Positions 51,176-63,289 of a stretch of DNA of 64,000 nt are shown here, in pieces. Position 1 is the stretch's first letter, and each line of letters starts with the position of its first letter. Both the position numbers and the translations under genes were made by a program. This stretch comes from Owenia fusiformis (lineage: Eukaryota; Annelida; Polychaeta; Sabellida; Oweniidae). The stretch lies in the NCBI GenBank assembly GCA_903813345.2, contig CAIIXF020000001.1:44907885-44971884 (forward strand), read 5' to 3'. The notes beneath the pieces were generated by a model that was given only the letters and a program-made list of their open reading frames with translations, did not search any database and was not told where the DNA came from.

Positions 51176-54100
51176 ATGACAATGGTGTTTGATATATCAA
51201 AAGCACTTACATTTGTGCTTCTAGCCTTAACAACACACTGTGGGGCATGTTTTAAAACTGAATTTAGTACGGTGAGTAATGTAATGGAATAAAGTTAATG
51301 AATCTATGTGCAATGTATTTACGTACTGTATATATGGTAGATTATTCGTGTTCTTTAAAATGTCAGATATTCCATATATGTGTATATACTCCGTGTACAT
51401 GTATGTGACTTTTCATGTTGTGACTTTTCATGTATTATCGTTACAGGAGAAAACGTATGTATTTGCCGCGTCTGGTAACAGGAGGCCCCTGAACTATGTG
51501 TAAGTAGTAGAATGAATTCGAATATTTATTATCCTCCAATTGAAATATCTTTAATAGACTCTCTGTAATATAGCTAAGATTACCCGATGCATCAAGCCTA
51601 CCTTAAGTTTTAAAAATAATTTAAATATATTCAAATGGTAAATGTAAATCCAGAGTAACATCTGCCAGAGTAACATGGATGCATCCAGTGTACTTCGACC
51701 TACATGTATATAGTTTATATATATCACTTTTATAGTTTTTTTAATAGTTTATTTATTGATTTATAGTGGTCAGTCTTACAATTCAAAAAATATAAAAAAA
51801 TTAATAAGAATTTTACCCAGCCCACTTTCAGGAAATACGAAATTAATACACATTAATACATTAATAAATTTAACAATCTGATTATAGTAGTAACTGGTCT
51901 ATTTCAGTGATGAAAATGGTAATCTAAAGGGGTTTGATTTGGATATTGCTAATAGAGGTACATGTATATTTTGTTTAAAATATGCAGAGCAACTTTTCCA
52001 AACATACGAAAGAGCATGCATGCAGATATTTTACTTATTCTTCCTCATAGAAATAATGCGAAGACCACATTAAACTTTTTTGCTGAAGTCAACGACCAAA
52101 CATGCACAGTTGCTTACGTTTCACTAACTTAATTATGATGATAAGATTTCTTCCAAAATGTTTTTTATTTGAGAGTTTTTATATCAGTGTTCCTCCATTC
52201 CCATTTAGTATGTAGTGTTGCCGGGAAGAAGTGCACATTTGCAAAACTGCCACTTGGATGCGTCACCAATTCTGCAGGGGGGAAATTCGTACCAGGAAAA
52301 GGTAATTGTTAAGGATTTTTCACCAGTTATTAATTAGTTCTGGAGAAATCGTCATATTCAGTGTGTTCCGTCTAGAAATTCCCAAATCATTTATCAATTG
52401 GTTAAGCGAGTAGTCGAGTACTCTGACATCAGTTGTCTATTCTTTAAGCGTTAGTCACTGGAGAGGCAGATGGTTGCCTCAGCACAACAATCACAGCAGA
52501 AAGGGAGCTGGTGTTTGACTTCACTCGAGCTTATTACAAGACCACCGCTAGATTCCATGTAGCACCTGGTAATCCGAGACACTTTTCTCCTGAGGAGATT
52601 CAAGGCAAAAAGATCAGTGAGTACATGAGGTTTAATAGGTCTCACATTGATATGTTTCTTTCATCTTGTTTACTTTCAATCGAATCATTGGCTTGGGCCT
52701 AGGATGAAGAAATTTCTTTAGGGCCATATGATAATTTTCTTCATAATAATGGCCAGCAGGGCTATTCAAAAAGGGATAACAAAACCAAATGATAAAAGTA
52801 AATCTATTTACGATATCCAACCAATGCAGTTATATAATTATGGTCAATTCACTGTATGTGTTATTAACTTATTATTCATATCAAAATGACCTACCAATGA
52901 TGATTTTCAGCATTTTTAAATGGCACATATACGAACATGGATTGTCTAAAGAGGTTGGGTCTCAATGGTGCAGTTCCCGTGGTAGCCAATGGATTGAGGG
53001 ATGCCTTGGCGAATGTCCTGGAGAATAGGGTGAGATAGAGAGAATACCCTGTGATATGTAACCGGTATATTCTTGCAATTGGTGACCACAGAGTTGACGA
53101 AACTAGCTTCAGAGTGCTGAAAAAATATAGCATTGGAAAAATAAAATGTTTTGTTCAATCTTTTACAGGTCGACGCTCTATTTGCTCCGAGACCTGTTAT
53201 ACCTGGCGTTGAGAGGGTTCCAGGGGAATATAACTGTGCCAAAGGTTCAGGGGTGATGGTCCTTAAGGGTAATACTTTACCAGAGTGGTGGAACCGAGCC
53301 TTTCAGAGAGTGGTTGAAAGTGGAGACTACAGGAGGATATGCGATGCTTCTCCCGCGAGACACGGAGGTAAGTACGAGGGGTGATCAATAAGTAATGGAC
53401 ACTTTTTTACACAGATACTTTTTATTGACCAATCCCTTTGATTTTCCTACCAGTGATACATCATTCAATTTTCTATCAATTCTGAAGATTTGAAGACAAA
53501 ATATATAATACATGTTGATATATCCTTATTTCCGTGAAGGAGGTACAGGTACCCCGGGACCGACATTTACGTCACTTATTCAGTTTTTAGCCAGTTTGGT
53601 AAATTTGAGTTAGATTTGAACTTTTTATATGCAACAAGTGTTGTATTGTTTGAAATATTTTTCTAACTGGTAACACATAAACAGAAAGTATTGTAATGTC
53701 AGATAGTTTGTAAGGAAGGGGTTTGCATGTCAATTTGAGAAAGCATTGTAGAAGAAAGGGGTGGTGAGAGAAGGAAACACCCTACTCCATATGGACAATG
53801 CACCTGCCCACAGATCTCAAAATGTTCAGAAAACAATATCCCTGAACTTCAAAATTGAGCCCTTGGCCGATGCACTATATTGTCCACATCTGCTCACGTG
53901 TGACTTGTTTATTTCTATACTACTTATTTCTATAGAGAAAGGACGCAGGTTTATTAACATTGATTAAATAAGACCATCCGTGCAACTGCATCTTGCTACC
54001 ATGTCAGAGAATGGATTCAGCCTTGTCTCACAATCTTGAGTTAAGAGGATGAGGAATTGTGTACATGTAGCACTTGATGGAACCTATCTAGAGGGCTCTG

Positions 54101-54818
54101 TGGAATAAATGTGGCATGAATACCACATAGTGATGATAAAATATTCCAAATCAACTATGGCATAACAAAATGGGGTAATTCATGACCATAATGGTTTGTT
54201 TTGTTCAGCCTGTATTCAACTGCATTGCATGTTAAACAAGATAAAATAGCTTCCTAATATGTGACGTAAATGTCGGTCCCGGGGTACCTGTACCTCCTTC
54301 ACGGAAATGAGGATATATCAACATGTATTACATATTTTGTCTTCAAATCTTCAGAGTTGATAGATAATTGAATGAACTATCACTGGTAAGAAAATCGAAG
54401 GGATTGGTCCGTAAAAAGCATCTGTGTAAAAAAGCGTCCATTACTTATTGATCACCCCTCGTATATGGGGTAATGAAAAGCTCAGCATAGATATTATGTG
54501 GCCATTTTAATATCGAATGGTCCTCCAACATTAACAGTGATAAAATAATGCAACGAGTGATCAAATTAAAGATATACGGTTGATCCAATGTAACACTATA
54601 TTTTTACATATGTTTTAGAATAACTTTGTTAATCTTATTTTCAAAATTAAGGCGTTATATAAATGTTTAGGGTCAGACTGTATAAAGACTGACTACCAGA
54701 TATACCTCTGACAAGTCTGATATAATCCATATAGTTGACTAAATAATTAATTTATGCCAATCCCATTGTAGGTCGTCCAGTGAATTGTTTTAACTACCAG
54801 CCTGGTGTTGTAGGATAA
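51176..54818 (+). CDS. Secreted family-3 solute-binding-protein-like protein
   Basis: Eight exons: 51176-51271, 51447-51499, 51908-51957, 52209-52301, 52449-52616, 52911-53029, 53169-53367 and 54772-54818. They join in phase to 274 residues. An N-terminal hydrophobic segment (LTFVLLALTTHCGACF) is a signal peptide. The mature part matches the bacterial periplasmic amino-acid-binding fold (SBP family 3): YVFAASGNRRPLNYVDENG, GFDLDIANRV, the Thr-Ala-Glu-Arg then FDFTRAYY signature, and GDYRRICD near the end. No transmembrane segments follow, so it is a stand-alone secreted or extracellular protein, not a glutamate-receptor channel. It would bind small molecules, possibly amino acids. Bacterial origin followed by intron gain is possible. 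AATAAA lies at 54996. Confidence 0.85.
53375..54461. mobile_element. Mariner-type element with 201-bp TIRs, transposase remnant
   Basis: Inverted repeats of 201 bp (53375-53575 and 54261-54461) begin CGAGGGGTGATCAATAAGTA and are flanked by TA at 53373-53374 and 54462-54463. The interior retains a broken transposase piece. The element sits inside the donor region of the last solute-binding-protein intron: the duplicated TA lies at bases 6-7 of GTAAGTA, so the donor remains intact. Confidence 0.85.
53764..53967 (+). pseudogene. Mariner transposase fragment
   Basis: LLHMDNAPAHRSQNVQ is the conserved block around the second catalytic Asp of mariner DD34D transposases (H-x-DNAPAH). A degenerate YCPHLLTCDLF follows where the family has Y-S-P-D-L-x-P-x-D-x-x-L, with the third Asp still recognisable. 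The amino half is missing, and the frame ends after KGRRFINID. Confidence 0.8.
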
Positions 54819-55322
54819 ACATCTATTGTACCTTGAGTTTGTGTGTCGCTGAATATTATACAAAAAGAAATTGCCAGGACGTAGGCAAATCTATTCGGAC
54901 TCTTTGTTTAGGGAGCAAGAAATAGCCTAAATGGATTCTTTCATTCTCTGAGGACAGTCTTAGCAGAATATATGGATATTTTACTGTAACACAATAATAA
55001 ATTTATTTTGATATGTTTTTTTTATTTTTACTTTCAATAATCTCGAGTTCCACTTCATGAAGGTTAGCTTTTGTTTATAACTGCAGTATATTACCCGAAC
55101 ACAGATTATATTGGTAATTAATATTTTTATAGGCCCCAAACGTACGCATTGAGTGTATACACCGTTAGAGTTGTGTTAGTTTATTAAAACAGTTTTATGA
55201 GTATCTCTAAATAGCCCGTACGGCAGCTAGTCGGGTTAGATAGTCACAAATGAATCCCGGAAATGAATTCAGATTAAAATTCCAGATTCCATGTATAAGC
55301 TACATGTACAATAGAATATACT
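54819..55322. other. Convergent intergenic stretch
   Basis: A 504-bp gap between the stop codons of the plus-strand solute-binding-protein gene and the minus-strand W/Y-rich gene. It holds the AATAAA at 54996 and nothing else I can support. Confidence 0.6.
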
Positions 55323-56461
55323 CTAATAATAATCATCGAATGGCATATTTCCATGTCTGTTATGTTGACTATTTACTCCATATGTTTCTCTCCTCAACAT
55401 AGGTCCGTATTTTGACCATACAGGAGCCCTGTAAGTCGATGTCATATTGTTGGAAAATGGATAAAGTTTAGGGTCCGTTTCTGCCCAATGAATGTTATAT
55501 TGTCCTCTTGCACGTGTTGTTTCACTTTGTGGCTTTCCCTGTCTCCAGTAGTCCTGGAGTAAATCTGGTGTCGCCCACCAAGTCTTATAAGAAGGTTTTT
55601 GTAATGAAGTATCTTTCTTATGTGACCCTGGCTCACCCTCCCATCTCCAGTTAGAATGTGTTTGTGGTCCGTGTTTCAGGGTGTCTGTCTTCCACACGGG
55701 TCGCTCTGCGTGCCATTTATCATACCAGGTCTGAAAATAAAAAGTTATTTTCTCAAAACCTTTGACTCAATAATTAACTATAGTTCATATTAATCATAGC
55801 AACATATCATATTTAGAAAGACTAAACGATTCCATTTATGGAAGTGGAGTAGAACTTAGGGAAACTCAAGGATCTCTACTAGACCGATGTCTATCATGAT
55901 GTTTATGTAGTATACAGCATACATCTACAACCAGGATCTTAGTGGAGACTAGTGCTAAATGTATAGACTTACCTGATGTCCATAGCTCCCAGTGGGTGAC
56001 GCGTACGTCCCGGGGATAGAACCCATGGCAGGGGTGTATTTGTTTGCTGGTGTATTCCTGTAAGTAAACATTTTGAATAGTTAGCAGATATCATCAAACC
56101 TTACAGTCGTGGGTCGTTTCATTCTTATACAATATGAAGAACCAATAAGTGTTGTGGTCGCAAAAATTTCCACTAACTGTATTTGAAGTATATGAGAATC
56201 ATGTAGGTATTACAAAGCAAATGTATTTTTATTTTTAATTAATTTTTACAGCATATGTAGTTGACGTTATATTTTCACAAATGGACACATTCAATTTCCA
56301 GATCTGATTTACATAAGCAACCATGCATCGATATGTCATAATTACACAATAATTTACCTTAATAAGTTGTGCTTGTTTACATATTCGGGTACTTTCGGTG
56401 GCATAGTCGCCCAATAAGGATCCTTTCCATTTCCAGTAGACAACCATGTTGCGGACGCCAT
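55323..56461 (-). CDS. W/Y-rich protein, probable axonemal microtubule inner protein (TEKTIP1-like)
   Basis: Three exons (56358-56461, 55973-56057, 55323-55730) join in phase to 198 residues starting MASATWLSTG. The protein is small, basic and rich in Trp, Tyr, Pro and Gly: YWATMPPKVPEYV, SYGHQTWYDKWHAERP, YKTWWATPDLLQDYWRQG and RGQYNIHWAETDP. It has no signal peptide, membrane segment or catalytic motif. Spaced W/Y-rich motifs like these are typical of microtubule inner proteins of cilia. The pattern resembles tektin-bundle-interacting protein 1, but the match is from memory. The divergent neighbour at 56844 aligns with its second half, so they are likely paralogues sharing a promoter. Confidence 0.7.
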
Positions 56462-56843
56462 GTTTACGATACAATATGATGGTATGTATTCCAGTATTTA
56501 CCTGCTGAGGTAAAACCTTATTGAAAGACCCCTTGAATTGTAGTTTGTGTATTAGCAATAAATATCGATTCATTATATATGAGCGAACAATCTATCGTAG
56601 ACTTTGTACTTAATAAGAGGTCCTCTCGGTGGTTGCTAGATAACAAGCTCATATGAATAGAGGCGCATGGCCTCGTTGTTAACAACATTAAGACCCCTTA
56701 AATGACAACTAACGCTTTCCAATATTCAATAATTATGGCAAACATTTATAATCCACAGACGGGGTCCGATTGATATATTATTATTTTAAGTTGATATTGA
56801 GGAAGAACCATAACATATTAGGACTTTTAATTACCTGTATTTG
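56462..56843. promoter_or_regulatory. Bidirectional promoter with RFX X-box-like sites
   Basis: This is the 382 bp between two divergent ATGs. GTTGCTAGATAAC at 56632-56644 fits the two RFX half-sites (GTHNYY and RRNAAC) with a one-base spacer. GTTGTTAACAAC at 56676-56687 fits both half-sites with no spacer. RFX factors drive ciliary genes, which agrees with the proposed products. No TATA box is evident. Confidence 0.6.
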
Positions 56844-58529
56844 ATGATGTCTGGATCTTATGGAGCGACATACAGCGCTACGGGGGTGGGGTTTCAGACT
56901 CATATTCCGACATGGGCAGCTATACCGTACAATGTTAGTCAACGAGCACCACCACTCGCCAGTATGCCAGCGATGTGGTAAGTTTGTACTTACACTGTAT
57001 ACTTCTTCAATATTGAAAACCATCAGGAAAAATCATTTGTTCAGAAAAAGACTTTACAATTCACAACTGATCATCTGAAGTCCGTGGAAAAGAATTCACT
57101 TTGTATTCATAGTAAAGCCGTAGGTATTAAAGACGTCGGAATTGTAACTTAAGCTGACAGTAATGTTAATCATAATTGAGAGCCATCATGTTATTCTATA
57201 TAGCTATTTTTCACATTTCCAGGCAGCATAGATACGACACTTTCAATCCTACCCATAGCAGCCACGTAGATATGTACCAGGTGAGTATCAACCAAAATAT
57301 AACGTTTAATATAGGTTTAGTTGAAGTAAAATTGTTATTATACCATAATTATTGGTTTGACAAAATTGTGAAAGGAATTATTTTTTATAAATCTATCTTC
57401 TACCACGTTCATGATGACGTAGAATGACTGGGCATTTCATGACCTTTATTGTAACAATGATGACCGTGTATAAACAGAAGACTTGAACAATTAATACATT
57501 TTATCATACATTACAATTTCCGTCATCTCATTGACTCTAAATAAAACCAGTCATACTTGATACCCACCCTCTTACCCGCTTCTGTCATGCTCGTTCGTTT
57601 CGTCTTTCCAAGATTGTAAAACTGAAAGCCCTGGTGAGAAATAAACGCAAGCTTAATTAAATACATTAGTCGAAGTGTTGTATTTTAGAACCAAGCATAG
57701 TATTCAATCAATCGGTATTCAACACCGACAATCTTAAATGAATACTAATTTGGCATTTAACACATGATCTTTATCATTTCTTAATGACTTATAATGAGGA
57801 ATGTATCGTTGTTTATCCTATGTCAAGTAGAGTTTTAGGGAGATAAGTTGGTAAGATATATCCCGTATCCTGATTTTGAGGTTTCCATATCCTGAACCTC
57901 CATATCTCCCGCTCCAGGGCATATCTTCCCGCTTCGAATTTTTTTTTGAAAAATAAGAAAAATTAAAAAAAAAGAAAAAATGTGAAAAAATAGAAAAAAT
58001 TGAAAAATGTGAAAAAATAAAAAAAATTGAAAAAAATGAAAGAAAATTAGAAAACTCTACTTGGTATAGGATAAAGCAGTTATGTACGGTCGGTTTGGAT
58101 ATTGGGTTCATCCCTCGTGAGATATGCACATCTACCTTCGGTCCCTATGGTCCCTCAGGTAGATATGCATATCTCCCTCTGGATAAACCCCATATCCAAA
58201 ACCTCCCAGTACATAACCCTTATTTATTTCAGAGAGGATATGATAGATATGCACACACAGAACCTTACTGGTATTCGAGGAAAGTCGATACTGTGAGACA
58301 GGGATCAGAACAGGAACGAAATTGGCACTGGCAACGACACGTACAACCTTCCAGGGCGCAATACAATACACGATGGGAGGCGCCAATACCCATGGAAAAG
58401 TTCTGGGACAGATCTGCAAATCCTGGACCAATGCACGAACTGAAGCAAAAGGGACAATATACCCCGGATAAATATGAAATTGACTATATGAAACATGAAA
58501 GGACTCAATTACCACCAATCGCTCCATGA
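56844..58529 (+). CDS. W/Y-rich protein, probable axonemal microtubule inner protein (TEKTIP1-like paralogue)
   Basis: Three exons (56844-56977, 57223-57280, 58233-58529) join in phase to 162 residues starting MMSGSYGATYS; the second Met at 56847 is an alternative start. Motifs: HIPTWAAIPYNV, YDRYAHTEPYWYSRK, ERNWHWQRHV, QYNTRWEAPIPMEKFWD and KGQYTPDKYEIDY. NWHW...YNTRW...KFWD...GQY aligns with NWRW...YKTWW...DYWR...GQY of the minus-strand neighbour. It is inferred to be a structural protein inside ciliary or sperm axoneme doublets. AATAAA follows at about 58566. Confidence 0.7.
57281..58232 (+). other. Intron with fold-back and A-rich tract
   Basis: It contains 'tatcctatgtcaagtagag' near 57814 and its inverse 'ctctacttggtataggata' near 58053, bracketing an A-rich tract of 'gaaaaaatt' units (57938-58045). 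Several 'gatatg(c)' inverted motifs follow. It resembles a decayed foldback insertion. Confidence 0.5.
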
Positions 58530-59326
58530 GCTATGATTGACTACACTTTTTATTTAATTCTCATTAATAAATTGCTATAAAATAAATAATTATAAAATAA
58601 CATCTATTTTAGTTTATATTCATATAATAAAAGCTGGACGGAGGATATATCATGAGGATATATCTCTTGTATTTGTCACTTTTGTCACGTTCAATAAATG
58701 ACAGAGACATACATACGTAGATTGGCATGTTAAGATTTTACAGTGATGCTGGTGATAGAATCAGCTAAATGTTCTCAAATATCGCATTGATCAATATCCT
58801 TCTCTAATCAACTTGAAAGGAAAAAATGGATTGATTTCAGATGCATTCAAACGTCCATAGAAAAAGGCCATCATGAGAAGTCACGGCCTTCTCTCATCAT
58901 CATAGATTGGCATAGTCAGGATCTAAAAATTTGGCAAGGGAAATGTGAAATTTCGATTCAAACTAAAAGCATCATTAGATTTCATTTTCACGGGTATGGG
59001 TATGTAGCACTTGAAAGTATCAAGCGAAGGTAATGGCCGTCACCTTCGCATCAAAGGTGGCGGACAGAAAGTGTCGATTTCTATATTTTTAGTTTTTCAT
59101 CGAATTAAACTATATAAAATACTATACTAAATGTATATATATAGTTGGCGTTATGCTTTGATATTTGAGCTAAATATGACTTACATTTCCAGTTACCTTC
59201 CCTTAAGCGGTTGAAGATATCGTTGAACTGTTGCGCCCACGCATGATATATGAACAAATTATCATACTCCATATAGTTCCAATGTCATATAGAGTGTAGA
59301 TAATTTTAATGAGAATATGTTTCTCT
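58530..59326. other. Intergenic stretch
   Basis: After the poly(A) signal of the W/Y-rich gene I see no gene or clear element until the inverted-repeat element at 59327. Confidence 0.5.
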
Positions 59327-61306
59327 AACCCTACTATCACACCAAACTAGTTCTCACTACGTTCTCGAAAACGGGCTTCAACTGTGTACGAACGGACTGG
59401 ACCTACTAAGAACCGTTTGGGATCTATTTACAAACTTCATCGAACGTACTCGAACAGGTAGGTCCTCTAGAACTTAGACAATGCTCAAAATGTACTCGTG
59501 GTCGTCACGTTCTACAATTAGAACGAGTGACAACGTACTAACGACGAGCTGGACGTACTACGAACGGAACCGTCGTACTTCAATCCTACTAGGGACGTTT
59601 TAACAACGAGTTGAACTGTCTGAGGACGTCTTGAGAACGAGGTAGAATTAATTGCAAACGGGTTTAAACTGATTAAGAACGTATTTAACACTGCTTATGA
59701 ACGAGTTAGCAAAAATATAGCTATCACACCAAACAAGTTGCAACTGCGTTCTTCAAAACTGGTTTGAAACTGTGTGCGAATGGAATGAACGTAGCTGCAA
59801 CTTTCTAAGGTCTATTTACGAACTTTATGAACGTTCTCAGACGGGATTGTGATTTTAGAATTTTGAATCGATTCAAAGTTCGATGGCGACCATGCCGTTC
59901 TGTAATCAGGTCATGTTGACCTTCTAGACTAAGGGACGCGTTCTACGACGTTGTACACCGACGTGGTGCGACCTGAACGAACTGCGAACGAGATGGACGT
60001 ATTGAAGACTGTTTAAGGACGAAGAAGCTAATTATTTCAGACATATTTCCCGACCACAGCCAGATTGAGCCCGTTTTACGACGTTTTCGTAGGACTGGCA
60101 GGAACGGGTAAGAACTAGTTTGGTGTGATAGGGGGGTAAACCACACGATTTATGACGGGCTGAGAATAATAAATATTCAAGTATATTTATTGTAATTTGA
60201 ATATATTTGAAAAATCGTCATTCATAAAAATTCGAGAACACATAGAAATCGAGGAAATCAATAATGAATTGGAAAATGTTCCATAAATGAAAAACGGGCG
60301 CCTGACGAGTCCCCGCCCGGACAATGTATGAAATTATGAAAGTTCAGAGACCGGAGACTAAACGATCGCAGTCATATGAAGAATTATCACGATTAAAATG
60401 TACAATCTAATTGGTATTAGTTTTGGAGGAATATCGAGGTTCTTTTCTTTAATTCTCAATGGTTGCACTTTATTCTGCTCTTGTGGGATTTCCTGCTTAC
60501 CCCCCATCACACCAAACTAGTTCTTACCCGTTCTTGCCAGTCCTACGAAAACGTCGTAAAACGGGCCCAATCTTGCTGTGGTCGGGAAATATGTCTAAAA
60601 TAATTTACCACTTCATTCATAAACAGTCTTCAATACGTCCATCTCATTCGCAGTAGTTCGTTCAGGTCGCACCACGTCGGTGTGCAACGTCGTATAACGC
60701 GTCCCTTAGTCTAGAAGGTCATCATAACCTGATTACAGAACGGTATGGTCGCCATCATGATTCAAAATTCTAAAATCACCTTCCCGTCTGAGGAAGTTCA
60801 ATAAGTTCGTAAATAGACCTTAGAAAGTTGCAGCTACGTTCATTCCGTTCGTACACAATTTAAAACCAGTTTTGAAGAACGCAGTAGCAACTTGTTTGGT
60901 GTGATAGCTATAGTTTTGCTAATTCGTTCATAAGCAGTCTTTAATACGTTTTAAGTCAGTTTAAACCCGTTTGCAATTAGTTCTACCTCGTTCTCAAAAC
61001 GTCCTCAGACAGTTCAACTCGTTATTATAATTGTAAAAACGTCCCTAGTAGGATTGAAGTACGACAGTTCCGTTCGTAGTACGTCCAGCTCGTCGTTTGT
61101 ACGTTGTCACTCCTTCTAAATTCGGAACGTGACGACCACGAAGAGCATGTTCTAAGTTCTGAGGACCTACATACCCGTTTGAGTACGTTCGGTGAAGTTT
61201 GTAAATAGACCCCAAACGGTTCTAAGTACGTCCAGTCCGTTCGTACACAGTTGAAGCCCGTTTTCGAGAACGTAGTGAGAACTAGTTTGGTGTCACTAGT
61301 AGGGTT
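59327..61306. mobile_element. Large inverted-repeat element with nested TIRs
   Basis: Arms 59327-60138 and 60497-61306 (about 810 bp each) are inverted copies, clearly diverged, around a 358-bp spacer. Each arm is itself bounded by the inverted motif TCACACCAAACTAGTTCT, and a variant (TCACACCAAACAAGTTGC) lies inside the arm at about 59724. The interior is unusually rich in GAACG and ACGTT motifs. It looks like two MITE copies inserted head to head, or a foldback element. No coding frame. Confidence 0.75.
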
Positions 61307-61382
61307 ATTTTATATTATTCATATTCAGGTTGTTGTATAGATGTCACTAGGTTGTAAAAGTGATCTCCAACTATTTGGAATG

Positions 61383-61613
61383 TATAACATTGGCGGATCC
61401 AGGGGAGGGGGGGGGGCAGCTTTTGTGGGCCCATAATAAATGTTGTAGGGCCTCAAAATGGGTCTCTTTGCCCGGGGACAACTTGGCCATTAGTAGGCCA
61501 ATTTATCAAAACATGGGCCATAAATTTTTAAAATTCAAAAAGTTTTAGGGGCCCAAAATTTTTCCTGACTCAAAATTTGGCCCCTCCCCTTGATAGCTTC
61601 TGGATCTGCCAGT
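61383..61613. repeat. Short TIR repeat (GGCGGATCCAG...CTGGATCTGCCAGTG)
   Basis: The left end 'attggcggatccagggg' is inverted to the right end 'tctggatctgccagtg'. The interior has G-tracts and 'gggcccaaaattttt'. It is related to 48064-48538. Confidence 0.65.
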
Positions 61614-62202
61614 GTATAAAGCTTACCTTATTTGTTCAAGCGTTGCTTTGGAGAATGTAGTGAATAGTAAAAGACCTTTCTGCGTAATCCGGCAGACTGA
61701 AAACAAAGCGACTTCCGGATCACGACGAAGATAAATGGAAGGCAACACATGCACTGACGTTTTAAATAAATAGTACTGCAATCTGTACATCGTTTTTCTC
61801 TTTGTATTGACAACATGTGATGGGCGACCTCAGTCGAGGCGTACGTTATATTGTGTTCTAAAGAGACTGGCCGGCAATGGACTGGATGTCTGTCTAACAA
61901 CGATCGCCCTTTTTATAGTCAACTCTGACTGTGTTTTTCGTATTTTCCGTGTACAACTTTCTTTTGAGCAGGTGTCCAAGGCATCATGTTTTACAACTAA
62001 CCATCTACAGGAGCTATACATACACAGCCTCTTCTTTCTTTCCTGAAAAAATGAACATAATGAACTAGTATTTTCCAAGATATAGCGATATCTTTGGGTT
62101 GCGTTTTTTAACACCCTGTATAAGGCACATGCTTTAATTTGTTTCAGTATTTATTGACGAAGGCAGTGTGATCACCGTGGGAGAAATTCCAAGTAGGAAA
62201 CA

Positions 62203-62980
62203 ATGTTGTTTCATTGGTTTCGTTCAGTACACAAGGACATTACTAATGATATTGTCTTGGTCACTGGTGGAGGTAGCGGACTTGGAAAGCAAATTTCTTT
62301 GATCATTGCCACACACAACCCTAAACATGTACGTCTTTTAGAAATCGGCCATCATAACCTACCTCTTTCAATGGCTGACTACTGATCTGTTAGAATGCGA
62401 CGATAAAAAATCTAATTCCAAGGCAACATGCACGTTTTAAATTAATAACACTGCAAGTTAGCTAGCAGCCAGCCTTTGAAAGAGGTAAATCATAACTATT
62501 CGTGATCAGCAAGTACTAAATGGATTCATATTATATTTATTGTTTTAACGCTTCATAGTCAACTCGTACCCAAGACAAATCGTAACCAAGTTTATTTTCA
62601 GTATGTAAGGCTTATTTTCTAAAAACAAAAACTTGGGTATGAGTTGTCTTGGGTACGACTTGACCAGTTACCGTTTTAACGATGGGAGTCAATTATGAAA
62701 TCTAGATCGAAAATTACATGTTATTCACATTGACAGGTGGTTGGATATACAATTTGTAATGTACACAAATAGTGACATATGCTAAAATATTCTCGTCCGT
62801 TTCCCACAGTTCAGATAGTCACTTCGTCGTTCCATCGTAAATATTAATTTTCAGATAGTTCTATTAGGGAGAAACGAAGCAGCACTGACTTCAACAAGAG
62901 ACGAGATAGTGGAGAGCGGTTGCACTTCATGTTCCTATGTCACATGCGACTTAGCTGACTCTAATGCCATAACTGAGAAG
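62203..62980 (+). CDS. DHRS3-like short-chain dehydrogenase/reductase, 5' part (cut by window end)
   Basis: Two coding exons, 62203-62328 and 62855-62980, each exactly 42 codons and phase 0, join NPKH to IVLLGRNEAAL. The Rossmann nucleotide loop TGGGSGLG is followed by beta-2 with GRNE (an Arg there often favours NADPH) and CDLAD for the adenine. Strand order and spacing match SDR16C members such as DHRS3, which reduce retinaldehyde. The catalytic Ser, Tyr and Lys exons must lie beyond the window or were missed. An in-frame TAG at 62194 supports the ATG at 62203, though the usual N-terminal membrane helix is then absent. Confidence 0.75.
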
Positions 62981-63289
62981 GTAATACTCTGTAGAGAATA
63001 TTTAACACCAATGCAGGGAACTGGGGAAAATGGAGTCAAACGACCCTGTGGTTTTGTCACTGTACAAACTACAATGACGGCGTTAAATGTAATGGTTCGT
63101 TGTCTTCATTTGTAATCACGCCCGGTGATCGTACAAAATGAACGGGGGGGGGGGGGGGAGGCAATTTATTTTTTCAAGAGAAAGTTTACAACTGAATTGC
63201 CAAATAAATAGGCGCAGTACGTACATGTTTTTTTTGTTAGGTCTTCTAGTTTTTTGAACTGATACGCTTCTAATATATGAGATCTATTA

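Noticed and set aside
58132-58527. 131-codon minus-strand frame
   Set aside because: It is antisense to the last exon of the W/Y-rich gene, which has matching splice phases and a paralogue.
61628-62114. Overlapping short frames with Cys-rich products
   Set aside because: They lie in partly duplicated non-coding sequence (compare 61741 and 62420) and have no consistent exon structure.
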